Below, piece after piece: positions 54,692 to 63,616 of a stretch of DNA of 64,000 bases. The position numbers and the translations under genes were made by a program. Under the pieces are notes generated by a model, which was not told the origin of the DNA, did not search any database, and was given only the letters and a program-made list of their open reading frames with translations. The DNA lies in assembly GCA_013816805.1 (NCBI GenBank), contig JACDDS010000006.1, positions 124,001 through 188,000 on the forward strand, read 5' to 3'. How positions within the stretch are numbered: position 1 is the stretch's first letter; the number at the start of each line of letters is the position of its first letter. Source of the stretch: Chitinophagales bacterium. Its GTDB lineage: Bacteria; Bacteroidota; Bacteroidia; Chitinophagales; UBA10324.

Positions 54692-55747
54692 TTACGGTAC
54701 TTCCTTATCCAGCCGGCTAATAATTTTAATATGCTTTCTTACTTTTTTAACAAAGATAAGACCGCGCCGAAGATCCCAATAGTGAATTCCGTTTTTACGG
54801 TTATACTTTGAAATTTTATACAAAACATTCCAGTGGTGCAGCAGTATGCTATATGCCTGTAGCAACGTATACCCGTTTCCATACACATGGTGTGCCTCTG
54901 CTCCGCTGCCATTGTATTCAAGTATAGAAAAATTCCTGCCCTCTTTCAAATCTTCAATCGAGGAGCACTTAATATCATAACGGCCGTAATAAAAATACTT
55001 AGAGTAATCGCTAAGGTCGTTGAACACTTTTAGCAGCCGGTCATCTTTTTCATGAGCCAGGCTCACCAGCTTGCCGCCCCGGCTGAGATTTAAGGCATAG
55101 GATAAACAATATGCTTCACCTTCGGGAATTATTTCTTCCAAACGATCATGGTGTTTGGATGCCATTTCATCCAGCATAAAACGTACGCGGGAGTAATCAA
55201 GAATCAGCTGCCACAATGTTTTTTTTCCATCACCGGTTACCTCTAAAAATTCCTTTTTTAAAAATCCGGTTATGGTTCCGCTTTGCTCATTTGGGAAACG
55301 GTAATAAAACAAGCTTACTTCTATTGGATAATCTATCAGGTCCTGTACAATGTAATCGACCGGTAATTTTATATGATAATCGTGAAGCTGTTCACTGTTA
55401 TTGATAATGCGAAACAGAAAACCCATCTTACCTACATCAGGCTTTACAACAAATGGATATCTGAAGTTATGGGTTGAAATGAGATGCTCTAACTCAGAAA
55501 AAGAACAGGAAGGAGAAATGTAAATACTTTTAGGAAATGAGCCTGGTGGGAGCTGATTATAAATTTCACGTTTGCTCTCACCTTCGAATCCACCAAAAGT
55601 GATCGTTGGGTTTGATGCAGTAAAAAACCACCACGATCCGGTACGCATGCAATGCCAAAGCCAGACCGGTATTAAAGGAATATATTTAATACGCCACTCC
55701 CAGCTTTCCCAATGGGTAACGTAATAAAGGGCGTTTTTCAGATTCAC
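54692..55747 (-). CDS. ATP-grasp ligase, D-Ala-D-Ala-ligase/cyanophycin-synthetase-like
   Basis: This 351-residue ATP-grasp protein starts with a short Trp-rich region (about residues 12-45, possibly membrane-associating). The ATP-grasp fold has YPFVVKPDVGKMGFLFRII (about 98-116, nucleotide-binding Lys), VDYIVQDLIDYPIEVSLFYY and EFLEVTGDGKKTLWQLI, and the metal-binding Glu/Asn in SILEYNGSGAEAHHVYGN (about 275-292). The VTGDG-T-WQLI pattern is seen in ligases such as cyanophycin synthetase and RimK-like enzymes. It would join a carboxylate to an amine using ATP. It lies between a LysE exporter (28 bases upstream) and the GntA-like gene, so it could ligate the product of the latter. Substrates unknown. 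Confidence 0.78.
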   Translation of the reverse strand: MNLKNALYYVTHWESWEWRIKYIPLIPVWLWHCMRTGSWWFFTASNPTITFGGFEGESKREIYNQLPPGSFPKSIYISPSCSFSELEHLISTHNFRYPFVVKPDVGKMGFLFRIINNSEQLHDYHIKLPVDYIVQDLIDYPIEVSLFYYRFPNEQSGTITGFLKKEFLEVTGDGKKTLWQLILDYSRVRFMLDEMASKHHDRLEEIIPEGEAYCLSYALNLSRGGKLVSLAHEKDDRLLKVFNDLSDYSKYFYYGRYDIKCSSIEDLKEGRNFSILEYNGSGAEAHHVYGNGYTLLQAYSILLHHWNVLYKISKYNRKNGIHYWDLRRGLIFVKKVRKHIKIISRLDKEVP

Positions 55748-55775
55748 AGGCGCTAAAAATAGAATGAATTTTATT

Positions 55776-56453
55776 CTATTTTTTCGTTTCCGGCTCCACT
55801 AAACTTTTTCGGGTTGTAGCAGCAGATTCAGGCTTAATGGTCCTCCATAACTGAATAATAGCCGTAATGGCGAAAATGAAGCCGATAGTCCAATTCATAA
55901 TTTTTTGATTGGCACCGAATTTCACTGCAATCAGCTGCCCTCCAAAGACAAATATGCAGCTGCCTATAAGCGTTCCCAAGCCTATTGCAATTGTGTAGAT
56001 ATTATAATAATTGTTCTTTGGTAATAATATTTTTTTTGTAAATAAGATCGTACTCCAGCCAAACCAAAAGGGGAGGGGTATAGGGTTAATGGCGCTTATA
56101 AATAATCCCAGCAGGAAGGGATGAGACGGATGATTTAACAATACATTTTTTGCATGTGCATCATTTTTTGCTGCAGCTATAAAAGATGAAATGGCAAGTG
56201 CTATAACTATAAAAAATGTTATCCATTCCATCATCTTTAAAATGCGTTTTTGCTTCATGATGAAATCCATCGCCACTAAAGAAATCCTTACATAAAGCAT
56301 TTCCACCAGTAAAAAGGCAAATGCAAATAATATTGAAACATTGTATCCATCAGTGATGGCTAATTGCAAAATGATCAGGTTGATGGTTCCTAAAGGCAAC
56401 GTACCTAAAAAGCTGATGGTCATCCCTGCAAAAAATAACCTTGTAAGCTTCAT
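55776..56453 (-). CDS. LysE-family amino-acid exporter
   Basis: This 225-residue protein has about six membrane segments. The first, FFAGMTISFLGTLPLGTINLIILQLAI (residues 9-35), holds the PxGxxNxxxL pattern of the LysE/RhtB family (here LPLGTINLIIL). SAINPIPLPFWFGWSTIL at about 118-135 matches the second conserved helix with N-P-x-x-x-x-F. The family exports basic or other amino acids from the cytoplasm. It is the first gene of the set LysE, ATP-grasp, GntA-like on the minus strand, so it may export their product. No transport assay is implied. Confidence 0.85.
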   Translation of the reverse strand: MKLTRLFFAGMTISFLGTLPLGTINLIILQLAITDGYNVSILFAFAFLLVEMLYVRISLVAMDFIMKQKRILKMMEWITFFIVIALAISSFIAAAKNDAHAKNVLLNHPSHPFLLGLFISAINPIPLPFWFGWSTILFTKKILLPKNNYYNIYTIAIGLGTLIGSCIFVFGGQLIAVKFGANQKIMNWTIGFIFAITAIIQLWRTIKPESAATTRKSLVEPETKK

Positions 56454-56510
56454 ATTTACTGCTTCAACGAGCTATAAGGATACAAATATAAGATGTATAT
56501 GAAGCTATTG

Positions 56511-56558
56511 GATATCAGCAATCAGATATCAGCAGTCAGCTATCAGTAATCAGCTATG
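56511..56558. repeat. Short imperfect ATCAGC repeats
   Basis: About six imperfect units of ATCAGC/ATCAG (GATATCAGCAATCAGATATC and following) lie in tandem between the LysE and OmpA genes. Such intergenic repeats are common in Bacteroidota and have no known function. Confidence 0.65.
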
Positions 56559-56627
56559 AGAAGAATTAATAAGCTAGCACTTATTCTTCTGCTCAAAACT
56601 GACTACTGACTCCTGAAAAACTATTCT

Positions 56628-57473
56628 CTATTTCTTAGTCTCCAGCAACTTAAAGAATTGATCGAGCTGAGGCAGAATAATAATGCTGGTGCGCCGGTTC
56701 GTTTGTCTGCCTGATTCTGTATCATTACTGCTAAGCGGATGGTATTCGCCTCTGCCTGCTGCTATGATACGTGAAGGATCTACGTGATAGTCATTTTGCA
56801 AACTGCGGGCAACAGACGAGGAACGCAGTACACTCAGGTCCCAGTTGTCTTTAATAAAAGGAGTTTTTATTGGCTTATTATCTGTATTTCCTTCCACCAT
56901 AAATTGAACATTTGGTTGGGCGTTCAGTACACGCGCTACTTTTCCTAACACCTGTTTTGCTTCAGGTGTAATATCGTATTTGCCTGTCTTGAACAGCATT
57001 TTATCAGAGATGGAAATCAGCACGGCACTTCCTTCCACCTTAATCTGAACATCTGTATCATTTACATCCTGCAGGGCGCCTTTTAAATTCATAACAAGTG
57101 CCATATTAAGAGAGTCTTTTTTCGCCATTTGTGTCTGCAGGTTCTGGATATACAGGTCTTTCATCCCTAAATTGTCAAGTGATTTTTTTATGCTTTCTGC
57201 CTGCTGTGCAGTAACCACAGAAAGATCGGTTAGCTGGTTCAGCATGGTAGTACTATTTTTCTTTAGTTCCGTCACCTGCTCTTCCACTTCTGCCTTCTTT
57301 TTCGCATTAGCTTCACTTTCAGTAAGGCATGTTCTGAGCTGGTCTTCCACTCTGTTATAGTTGGATTGCAGGGTATCATACCTGGAGACCTGGGCTTTAA
57401 ATTTTTTAGTGCTTACGCAGGAAGCAAGGGTTAAAGCGATACATCCAAAGATTATCAGGAATCTCATTTTCAT
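56628..57473 (-). CDS. OmpA-family lipoprotein
   Basis: The protein has 281 residues with a lipoprotein signal ending LTLASC (Cys18). Residues about 25-130 form a coiled-coil-like helical stalk (RVEDQLRTCLTESEANAKKK). The C-terminal OmpA/MotB peptidoglycan-binding domain spans about 150-272 with VQFMVEGNTDNKPIKTPF, NWDLSVLRSSSVARSL, IIAAGRGEYHPLSSND and RQTNRRTSIIIL. It would tether the outer membrane to peptidoglycan. The R-N-R-R/T-x-I-I pattern is complete. Single gene; upstream region has no clear promoter. Confidence 0.92.
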   Translation of the reverse strand: MKMRFLIIFGCIALTLASCVSTKKFKAQVSRYDTLQSNYNRVEDQLRTCLTESEANAKKKAEVEEQVTELKKNSTTMLNQLTDLSVVTAQQAESIKKSLDNLGMKDLYIQNLQTQMAKKDSLNMALVMNLKGALQDVNDTDVQIKVEGSAVLISISDKMLFKTGKYDITPEAKQVLGKVARVLNAQPNVQFMVEGNTDNKPIKTPFIKDNWDLSVLRSSSVARSLQNDYHVDPSRIIAAGRGEYHPLSSNDTESGRQTNRRTSIIILPQLDQFFKLLETKK

Positions 57474-57673
57474 TGGTTTAGTTTTTTTGATGCGGCAAAA
57501 ATACTACCTGCAGGGCAATCCTGAATAGCAAATTAACCGATGTTGAAAAGATTTATATTGATCATAGAGTTTCATCATTTACCTTTTAATAAAGTATTGT
57601 TTGAAATTGTACTTATCCAAACATGAAACTACCTTTCTGTTCTTCGAATCTCTTACAGTAACACATAATCTTT

Positions 57674-57931
57674 ATGGAATTCATTTTTTCAACCCATGCA
57701 CGTGAACAAATGCATGAAAGAAAAATCATTCAGCAGATCATTATTCAAATTATTAATCAACCAGATGAAATAGTAACCCAAAGCGATCTTCAAGTATTTC
57801 AAGGACTAATTAAGGAAAATGGAAAATCTTATTTAATCCGTATCTTCGTTAATGTTGCTTTACATCCTAATTTAATAATAACGGTTTATAAAACTTCAAA
57901 AATCAGCAAGTATTATGAAGGTGAAATATGA
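57674..57931 (+). CDS. DUF4258 protein, candidate toxin of a TA-like pair
   Basis: This 85-residue protein starts FIFSTHAREQMHERKI and continues IIIQIINQPDEIV and SYLIRIFVNVALHPNLIIT, ending VYKTSKISKYYEG. This is the DUF4258 pattern (H-A-x-x-x-M-x-x-R, then x-L-I-x-V-Y-x-T-S-K-I-x-K-Y), related in length and shape to RelE/ParE-like small toxins. It overlaps the DUF2283 gene by 17 bases, a typical layout of toxin-antitoxin or accessory pairs. No experimental role is known for this copy. Start ATG 57674 is the only good Met. Confidence 0.82.
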   Translation: MEFIFSTHAREQMHERKIIQQIIIQIINQPDEIVTQSDLQVFQGLIKENGKSYLIRIFVNVALHPNLIITVYKTSKISKYYEGEI

Positions 57932-58109
57932 TAAGGAGGTTGACGTACTTTATATTAAATTCAGCGATGAGATCATTGCCGAGAGCGATGAAAGTAAGCC
58001 CGGGATAATTATTGACTATTCATCAGGTGAAAATATAGTAGCCATAGAAATACTTAACGCTTCTAAAAAAATGCCTTCCCCATTAAAAGTGGACTATGAA
58101 ATGGTATGA
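57915..58109 (+). CDS. DUF2283 protein, candidate partner of DUF4258
   Basis: This 64-residue protein reads MKVKYDKEVDVLYIKFSDE, then ESDESKPGIIIDYSSGENIV and AIEILNASKKM, the full DUF2283 pattern (D-V-L-Y-I-x-F-S-x, x-x-x-G-I-I-x-D-x, I-V-x-I-E-I-L-x-A-S). Its start lies inside the end of the DUF4258 gene (17 bases), so it is translated from the same message. In many genomes DUF4258 and DUF2283 are adjacent. A toxin-antitoxin role is a hypothesis from layout only. Confidence 0.85.
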   Translation: MKVKYDKEVDVLYIKFSDEIIAESDESKPGIIIDYSSGENIVAIEILNASKKMPSPLKVDYEMV

Positions 58110-58243
58110 TCTGTAAAGGTTTATCAAAGCAGCATCAGCTGTTCAATATTTAACTGAGTCGATTAGCACTGTTACCAACCTGAGGTGATTGATTAGCAAT
58201 AATGTGATAGATTTAAAAGACTTTTGTTCCTAATTTTTTAAGG

Positions 58244-59290
58244 ATGAAAAGTGCTTTTATAATTCTGGCTTGCATTTTATCCGGCAGCATTTTTTTAATC
58301 CATCCCTTTGAACCTCATTTAACAGATATAAAACAGCTGACTCATGGTGGCACAAATGCTGAAGCTTATTTTAGTCCTGATGGGGAATGGCTGACGATGC
58401 AAACTACCCGCGCTGATTGGGGTTACGACTGCGACCAGATTTTATTGATGGATATTAAAGCCGCTAAGACCGATACTGCTTACCGTTCCAGGCTGATCAG
58501 TATCGATGGCGGCCGTACTACCTGTTCTTATTTTCTTCCTGATGGAAATCACCTTCTTTTTGCTTCCACCAAATCCGCTGGCGCTATTTGCCCGGCGACA
58601 CCGCCCCACGATCCAAAAAATTATGTATGGCCTATTTATGATTCGTACGACATCTATGAATCAGATCTTGAAGGACATGTTGTGAAACAGCTGACCAATA
58701 CAAACGGATACGATGCAGAGGCAACCGTTTCTCCGAAGGGAGATAAAATTGTATTTACTTCTACCCGCGGAGGAGATATTGATCTGTGGGGAATGAATAT
58801 CGACGGAAGTAATCCTGTTCAGATCACAAATGAAACCGGTTACGATGGAGGTGCTACTTTCTCACCTGATGGCTCTAAGATTGTATATCGAGCCTGCCAT
58901 CCAAAGAGCGAAGAAGAGGTTAAAGCCTACCGCGATTTTTTGTCGCAAGGCTTAGTGTCGCCGCTTAAGATGGAATTATTTATTTGTAATGCAGACGGCT
59001 CTAATAAGCACCAGTTGACTGAGCTAGGAAATGCGAACTGGGCACCCTGCTTCGACCCGACAGGAAAGAAAATTGTCTTCTCCTCCAATGCCAAAAGCAG
59101 CGGTGGATTTGACTTCCAGTTATTTGCTATCAATATCGATGGTACAGGCTTGCAGCAAATAACCGATGCAGGTACATTCAACGCATTTCCCATGTTTTCA
59201 CCTGATGGAAAAAATCTTGTCTTTTGCTCTAACCGGAATAGCAGCAACAAGCATGAGATTGATGTTTACCTATCCAAATGGATTCCTTAA
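58244..59290 (+). CDS. Exported PD40/TolB-like beta-propeller protein
   Basis: The protein has 348 residues. The N-terminal part has a short hydrophobic segment (about 3-20) that is a weak signal peptide. Six PD40 propeller repeats follow, such as AEAYFSPDGEWLTMQTTRAD, ATVSPKGDKIVFTSTRGGDI, ATFSPDGSKIVYRACHP and APCFDPTGKKIVFSSNAKSS, with the TolB-like pattern 'FSPDG-K-I-F-S'. It is followed after ten bases by an M28 peptidase gene, so the two may be co-transcribed and act together in the periplasm. No sorting domain is present. Confidence 0.85.
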   Translation: MKSAFIILACILSGSIFLIHPFEPHLTDIKQLTHGGTNAEAYFSPDGEWLTMQTTRADWGYDCDQILLMDIKAAKTDTAYRSRLISIDGGRTTCSYFLPDGNHLLFASTKSAGAICPATPPHDPKNYVWPIYDSYDIYESDLEGHVVKQLTNTNGYDAEATVSPKGDKIVFTSTRGGDIDLWGMNIDGSNPVQITNETGYDGGATFSPDGSKIVYRACHPKSEEEVKAYRDFLSQGLVSPLKMELFICNADGSNKHQLTELGNANWAPCFDPTGKKIVFSSNAKSSGGFDFQLFAINIDGTGLQQITDAGTFNAFPMFSPDGKNLVFCSNRNSSNKHEIDVYLSKWIP

Positions 59291-59300
59291 AAATTTAGCC

Positions 59301-60530
59301 ATGAGTCGATATATATTTTGTATACCATTTCTTATAACCGCTATAGTCTGCAATGCACAAATTGAAGAGCAGTTTCTTCGATCACACATTTACTTTCTTG
59401 CAAGTGACAGTATGAAAGGAAGAGAAACCGGAAGCGTGGATGAAAAATATGCAGCTGCATATATCAGCAGTCAGTTCAATTCGTACGGGCTTAGTCCCGC
59501 AGGAGTGAATGGAACCTGGTACCAATCTTTTCATTTCCGTTATTCGCCCGATCCGCATAACCTGGATACTATGCATGCTGTATATAAAATAGGCACGAAT
59601 GTGATTGGATTTTTAGATAACCATGCCCTTTATACCGTCGTTATCGGTGCGCATTACGATCACCTTGGTTTGGGTTACGATCACAATGCACTCGACATAA
59701 ACCCGGAAGGGAAGATTCACAACGGTGCTGACGACAATGCTTCAGGAAGTGCGGGTGTAATGGAGCTTGCGCGATACTATTCCTCGAATAATATTACCGA
59801 GCAGTACAACTTTTTGTTCATCTGTTTTTCGGGAGAGGAACTGGGACTGATAGGTTCGAAAAAATTCTGTGATTCACCCACTATCGTTCTTTCCACAGTC
59901 AATTACATGGTAAACATGGATATGATCGGACGACTGCGGGATTCCACAAATACTATCGAGCTGGGTGGTGTCGGTACTTCGCCCACTTTCATTCCTCTTA
60001 TCAATAAACTTTCAGGTCCATTTCACATAAAGCTCGATAGCTCCGGTGTTGGCCCTTCCGACCACACATCTTTTTACCTGAAAAATATACCGGTTCTTTT
60101 TTTCTTTACAGGTCAGCATAGTGATTACCACAAACCTACTGATGATGCTGATAAGATCAATTTTTCTGGGGAAGTGAAAGTGCTTGATTACGTTGTCCGT
60201 TTAATTGACAAGCTTAACAATCAACAGAAACGGGTATTTACTAAAACCAAAAACAGCAGCCAGGATCTTCCTGCATTTAAAGTAACCCTGGGTATTATGC
60301 CGGACTATGTATTTGAAGGAAAGGGATTGCGCGTAGATGCCGTGAGTGATAATCGTCCCGCAGCAAAGGCAGGACTACTTTCTGGTGATGTGATTGTACA
60401 GATGGGTGACATTAAAGTAGATAACATCCAGGATTACATGAAAGCACTCTCGGCTTTCAGCAAAGGAGCTTCTACAGAAGTATCTGTGATAAGAAAAGGG
60501 AACAAAATTAAAATCCCGGTTACATTTTGA
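59301..60530 (+). CDS. Exported M28 family aminopeptidase with PDZ domain
   Basis: The protein has 409 residues with a signal peptide (about 1-19, ending VCNAQ). The M28 zinc peptidase domain (about 25-315) carries the ligands in VVIGAHYDHLGLG, HNGADDNASGSAGVMELA, CFSGEELGLIGSKKF, NMDMIGRL and DYHKPTDDADK. A C-terminal PDZ domain follows (about 330-409, VSDNRPAAKAGLLSGDVIVQ). The start MSRYIFC at 59301 is chosen because it gives the signal peptide; the frame runs further upstream to 59166 into the previous gene. It would cut peptides outside the cytoplasm. Confidence 0.9.
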   Translation: MSRYIFCIPFLITAIVCNAQIEEQFLRSHIYFLASDSMKGRETGSVDEKYAAAYISSQFNSYGLSPAGVNGTWYQSFHFRYSPDPHNLDTMHAVYKIGTNVIGFLDNHALYTVVIGAHYDHLGLGYDHNALDINPEGKIHNGADDNASGSAGVMELARYYSSNNITEQYNFLFICFSGEELGLIGSKKFCDSPTIVLSTVNYMVNMDMIGRLRDSTNTIELGGVGTSPTFIPLINKLSGPFHIKLDSSGVGPSDHTSFYLKNIPVLFFFTGQHSDYHKPTDDADKINFSGEVKVLDYVVRLIDKLNNQQKRVFTKTKNSSQDLPAFKVTLGIMPDYVFEGKGLRVDAVSDNRPAAKAGLLSGDVIVQMGDIKVDNIQDYMKALSAFSKGASTEVSVIRKGNKIKIPVTF

Positions 60531-60553
60531 GGTTTCATAAATAACCCAAAAGA

Positions 60554-62074
60554 TCATTTCTCCTGTTGCTTCAAAAATTTAACCGTGCGAATCTTATCTT
60601 TCGCAGTAAGCCGTACAATATAATAGCCATCCGGCAGAAATGCAATATCAATCACATCATCCGGATTCTTTTCCGCAGAGAATAAAACCTTTCCTTCCAA
60701 AGAATATACTTCTATGGAAACTCTTTCTTTATCGCGAGATTCAATCTGAATGTAATCCGATGCAAGAGCAGGTTGAATGAAAAGATTATGGTCACCATTC
60801 TCCGAAACAGGTGTTATTCCTACAGGCAAACAATCTCCGGAAATTCCAGCACCCGGAATATAACCTGCTAAACCGGTGGTATCGATGATAAACCCATATT
60901 CGCCGTAGAATGTCAAGCCTGATTTAGTATCAATCTTAAAATCAGCGCCGTAATCATAAGGGATTTTTATGCGGCAATCATTTGTATCGAGATAATAGCT
61001 GTAATGAGGATGTATTGAGAAAAGAGCAGGGGTATAAGATGAATCAATTTTAATTTGAATGTGTTCCCAGCAACCGATGCCTCCATGACCTGAACCAAAA
61101 TCGTTATTCACCATTGCTGATTGACCGGCTCCTAATTGAAGAAAGGGTTCAAATTGGTTTGCAATGAAGCAGCGTGAAATATTAATTTCTGAATAGCTAG
61201 TATCGTTTAAGCCTTCAGTAAACTTTTTTATTTCCCTGTGAATACACATGCAAACTGAATCTGGACTTCGGGTAACGGTTAACAACGAATCCCGGTAATA
61301 CTCGCCTGTCGTTGGACTCAGCACGTCATACCAGTCGCGTATATTTTTCCAAATCAATACGTCCTGAGGTTGGTAATGAAAATAATCTTCGAAAGCAGGA
61401 AATGAAAATCCATATACCTGTCCGGCTATTTCCATTCTTTGTAAAACGAGCCTGGTTAAATTGCCGTAGAAATTATCATCGAAAACCAGATTTCTGAAAG
61501 GGATAAATTCAATGAATCCAAATGATTTCGAAAGTCTGTAGTGGTAAGAGGCAAACTGTGGAATAGTATCATGCTTCTTGTAAGCAGTAATTGAGAAAAC
61601 TTTCACGCTGTCGCTAAATCCGAATATCGTTTCTTCTGAAATGGAAGTACAATTTATAATCACGTAATCAATTGACCAGGCATTTTCGCTTGCTGTTACC
61701 TTCCAGGATTCGTTAACGGAGGCTAAATGATTAAACTTTACAATAGTGCCGCCGATATTGATTTCGTAATGGTTACCAGTTTGTTTAATGGAGTCCATGC
61801 CGAAAGGATCCTGATACCATCTGAAATCAGTAGAATTTTGAAAATGTGAAAGACAATAAGAGCCACTATCCGTAAATGGTTTTTGGTTGAAGAGATAAGT
61901 AGTGCTGTTTCCATCTGTTTTAAGCGAATCGGCTTTGTAAGCATACACGTAATGCTGCGAATTTTGTTCTGTAGAGATATAAACATTTCGCTGATTACGC
62001 GGAAACAATTCCCAATTGTCTGCCAGGGCAGCATTAACGGAAAAGGTGAGGAAGAGAAAGAAAATATGCTTCAT
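60554..62074 (-). CDS. T9SS-exported protein, function unknown
   Basis: The protein has 506 residues. The start ATG 62074 is used because it gives a signal peptide (MKHIFFLFLTFSVNAALA); the frame runs upstream to 62164 without one. The body (about 20-420) is beta-rich with no recognised motif (YRLSKSFGFIEFIPFRNLVF). A possible Cys-rich point is CMCIHREIKKF. The C-terminal T9SS sorting domain is weaker than in the neighbours: LFIQPALASDYIQIESRDK, then FLPDGYYIVRLTAKDKIR and FLKQQE. Convergent with the M28 gene. Confidence 0.8.
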   Translation of the reverse strand: MKHIFFLFLTFSVNAALADNWELFPRNQRNVYISTEQNSQHYVYAYKADSLKTDGNSTTYLFNQKPFTDSGSYCLSHFQNSTDFRWYQDPFGMDSIKQTGNHYEINIGGTIVKFNHLASVNESWKVTASENAWSIDYVIINCTSISEETIFGFSDSVKVFSITAYKKHDTIPQFASYHYRLSKSFGFIEFIPFRNLVFDDNFYGNLTRLVLQRMEIAGQVYGFSFPAFEDYFHYQPQDVLIWKNIRDWYDVLSPTTGEYYRDSLLTVTRSPDSVCMCIHREIKKFTEGLNDTSYSEINISRCFIANQFEPFLQLGAGQSAMVNNDFGSGHGGIGCWEHIQIKIDSSYTPALFSIHPHYSYYLDTNDCRIKIPYDYGADFKIDTKSGLTFYGEYGFIIDTTGLAGYIPGAGISGDCLPVGITPVSENGDHNLFIQPALASDYIQIESRDKERVSIEVYSLEGKVLFSAEKNPDDVIDIAFLPDGYYIVRLTAKDKIRTVKFLKQQEK

Positions 62075-62228
62075 GGAAGTAATAAGGTAATAAAAATAAA
62101 TAATTTGATTTTGGATCTGGCACCATTTAATCATTAGTTGGAAAAGGTTACCATAAGCAAACAAAACAGTATTTTATTTCTACCGTATTTTGCGTTGGAT
62201 GTTTAAGAATAAGTAACAGTCACTGCAG

Positions 62229-62780
62229 ATGCAAACCTATATCTCAATCCTGCGCGGCATTAATGTGAGCGGCCATAAGCAAATCAAAATGGCGGATCTA
62301 AAGGTGTTGTATGAAGGGTTAAAATTTAAAGATGTGAGTACCTACATCCAAAGCGGTAATATTGTTTTTAAGGCGGCATCCACTTCTGATACAGAAATTT
62401 CCGCGAAGATTGGACAGGCTATTCTTAAAAAGTATCAGTTTGAAGTTCCGGTAATCATCAGAACGGCGCAGGAAATGGAAACCATTTATGCTGCCAATCC
62501 CTTTATAAACCAAAAGGATATTGACCAGGAAAAATTACACGTTACATTCCTGGCAAGAATGCCCGAACAAGTGAACTTAGATAAAATTGAAAATCTCAGC
62601 TATGCATCTGATCAGTTTACTTTACTTAACAGAGAGGTTTATTTGTATTGCCCGGGCGGCTATGGAAATACCAAACTTTCCAATACCTTTTTTGAAAATA
62701 AGTTAAAAGTAACTGCTACTACAAGGAATTGGAAAACCGTTACAAAACTGATAGCAATCGCTGATCAGATAAGCGGATAG
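62229..62780 (+). CDS. DUF1697 protein
   Basis: This 183-residue protein has the DUF1697 start YISILRGINVSGHKQIKMADLK, then TYIQSGNIVFKAAS and IIRTAQEMETIYAANPF, with the late NTKLSNTFFENKLKVTATTRN. It is a soluble cytoplasmic protein of unknown function, widespread in bacteria. It is complete and of standard length. It is convergent with the SRPBCC gene and has no partner on its strand. Confidence 0.9.
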   Translation: MQTYISILRGINVSGHKQIKMADLKVLYEGLKFKDVSTYIQSGNIVFKAASTSDTEISAKIGQAILKKYQFEVPVIIRTAQEMETIYAANPFINQKDIDQEKLHVTFLARMPEQVNLDKIENLSYASDQFTLLNREVYLYCPGGYGNTKLSNTFFENKLKVTATTRNWKTVTKLIAIADQISG

Positions 62781-62812
62781 CTGAATAATTTTGTTATGAC
62801 TTATTAAAAAAA

Positions 62813-63259
62813 TTAAGCCTGGTGATTAGAAGCTGGTTCCAGATATTCTTTCAATGCTTTATTTACGAAATAAGTCCACCCTTCTACGAAATTCTGTTTT
62901 TCAAAATCAGTACCTGCCGCAGCAAATGATTCTACACCGGTGTGTGTTAGTTTCAATAATGTTTTATCACCCTGGTCAAACAGCTCAAAGCTTACGTACG
63001 ACTGTCCGGGGTAACCGTCATATTTCCAGCTATAGGTCAGCTTTTTTCCTTTAATAACCTCTGTAATTTCACAAAGATGCAGATATTGAGTGCCACCTTC
63101 CTTGCCTCCGATGAAGGTAAATTTGAATCCTGCTTCAGGCCGAAAATCTTCTAAGGGAAAGTACCATTTTTTAATTTCATTGTTATCGGTAATGGCTTTC
63201 CAGACTTTTGAGATTGGAGCATTAAATACTCTTTCTATTACGATGGGATTGTCGCTCAT
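62813..63259 (-). CDS. SRPBCC/AHSA1-like protein (ArsR-linked)
   Basis: This 148-residue protein starts IVIERVFNAPISKVWKAITD and reads on NNEIKKWYFPLEDFRPEAGF, LTYSWKYDGYPGQSYVSFEL and NFVEGWTYFVNKALKEYLEP, the AHSA1 (START-like) pattern. The cavity-forming fold binds small hydrophobic ligands or proteins. It overlaps the ArsR-family gene by 38 bases on the same strand; such ArsR-SRPBCC pairs are common and thought to act on one small molecule. Ligand unknown. Start ATG 63259 fits the fold. Confidence 0.9.
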   Translation of the reverse strand: MSDNPIVIERVFNAPISKVWKAITDNNEIKKWYFPLEDFRPEAGFKFTFIGGKEGGTQYLHLCEITEVIKGKKLTYSWKYDGYPGQSYVSFELFDQGDKTLLKLTHTGVESFAAAGTDFEKQNFVEGWTYFVNKALKEYLEPASNHQA

Positions 63260-63605
63260 ATTTTATTTTTTTGGGTTTATGCTTACTAATCTTATTAGGG
63301 CGGGACAAATGCTGCTCGAGTGCATCCATCTTATTTGTCCAAAAGCTTCTGTATTGTTCGACCCATTTCGAAACCTTATTTAATTCATTAAGCCGTGCTT
63401 CGCAATGTCTTTCCCTTCCTTGTTGCCGGATAACTACTAAACCGCATTCTGATAAAATCTTAATATGCTTTGAAATAGCAGGTCTGCTAACTTTAAAGTT
63501 TCCTGATATGGCATTCAGGTTTAAAGGCTGTCTGAACAACAGATTAATGATTTCCCTTCTTGTAGGATCTGATATGGCCCGGAAAACATCTCTTTTATTT
63601 GTCAT
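63222..63605 (-). CDS. ArsR-family transcription regulator
   Basis: This 127-residue winged-helix protein reads DVFRAISDPTRREIINLLFR, then LNLNAISGNFKVSRPAISKH (recognition helix) and IKILSECGLVVIRQQGRERH. No Cys pair in the helix, so it is not an As/Cd sensor; the type is that paired with SRPBCC proteins. The C-terminus is basic (SKHKPKKIKYERQSHRNRKS). Start ATG 63605 is preferred to an upstream TTG. Two 16-base palindromes, GTAAC-N6-GTTAC, lie 12 and 38 bases upstream and are probably its operators. It overlaps the SRPBCC gene by 38 bases. Confidence 0.9.
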   Translation of the reverse strand: MTNKRDVFRAISDPTRREIINLLFRQPLNLNAISGNFKVSRPAISKHIKILSECGLVVIRQQGRERHCEARLNELNKVSKWVEQYRSFWTNKMDALEQHLSRPNKISKHKPKKIKYERQSHRNRKSI

Positions 63606-63616
63606 TGCCAACTTAT

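Noticed and set aside
59166..59300. Extension of the M28 peptidase start to 59166
   Set aside because: It would overlap the PD40 gene by over 120 bases and has no signal peptide; ATG 59301 gives one.
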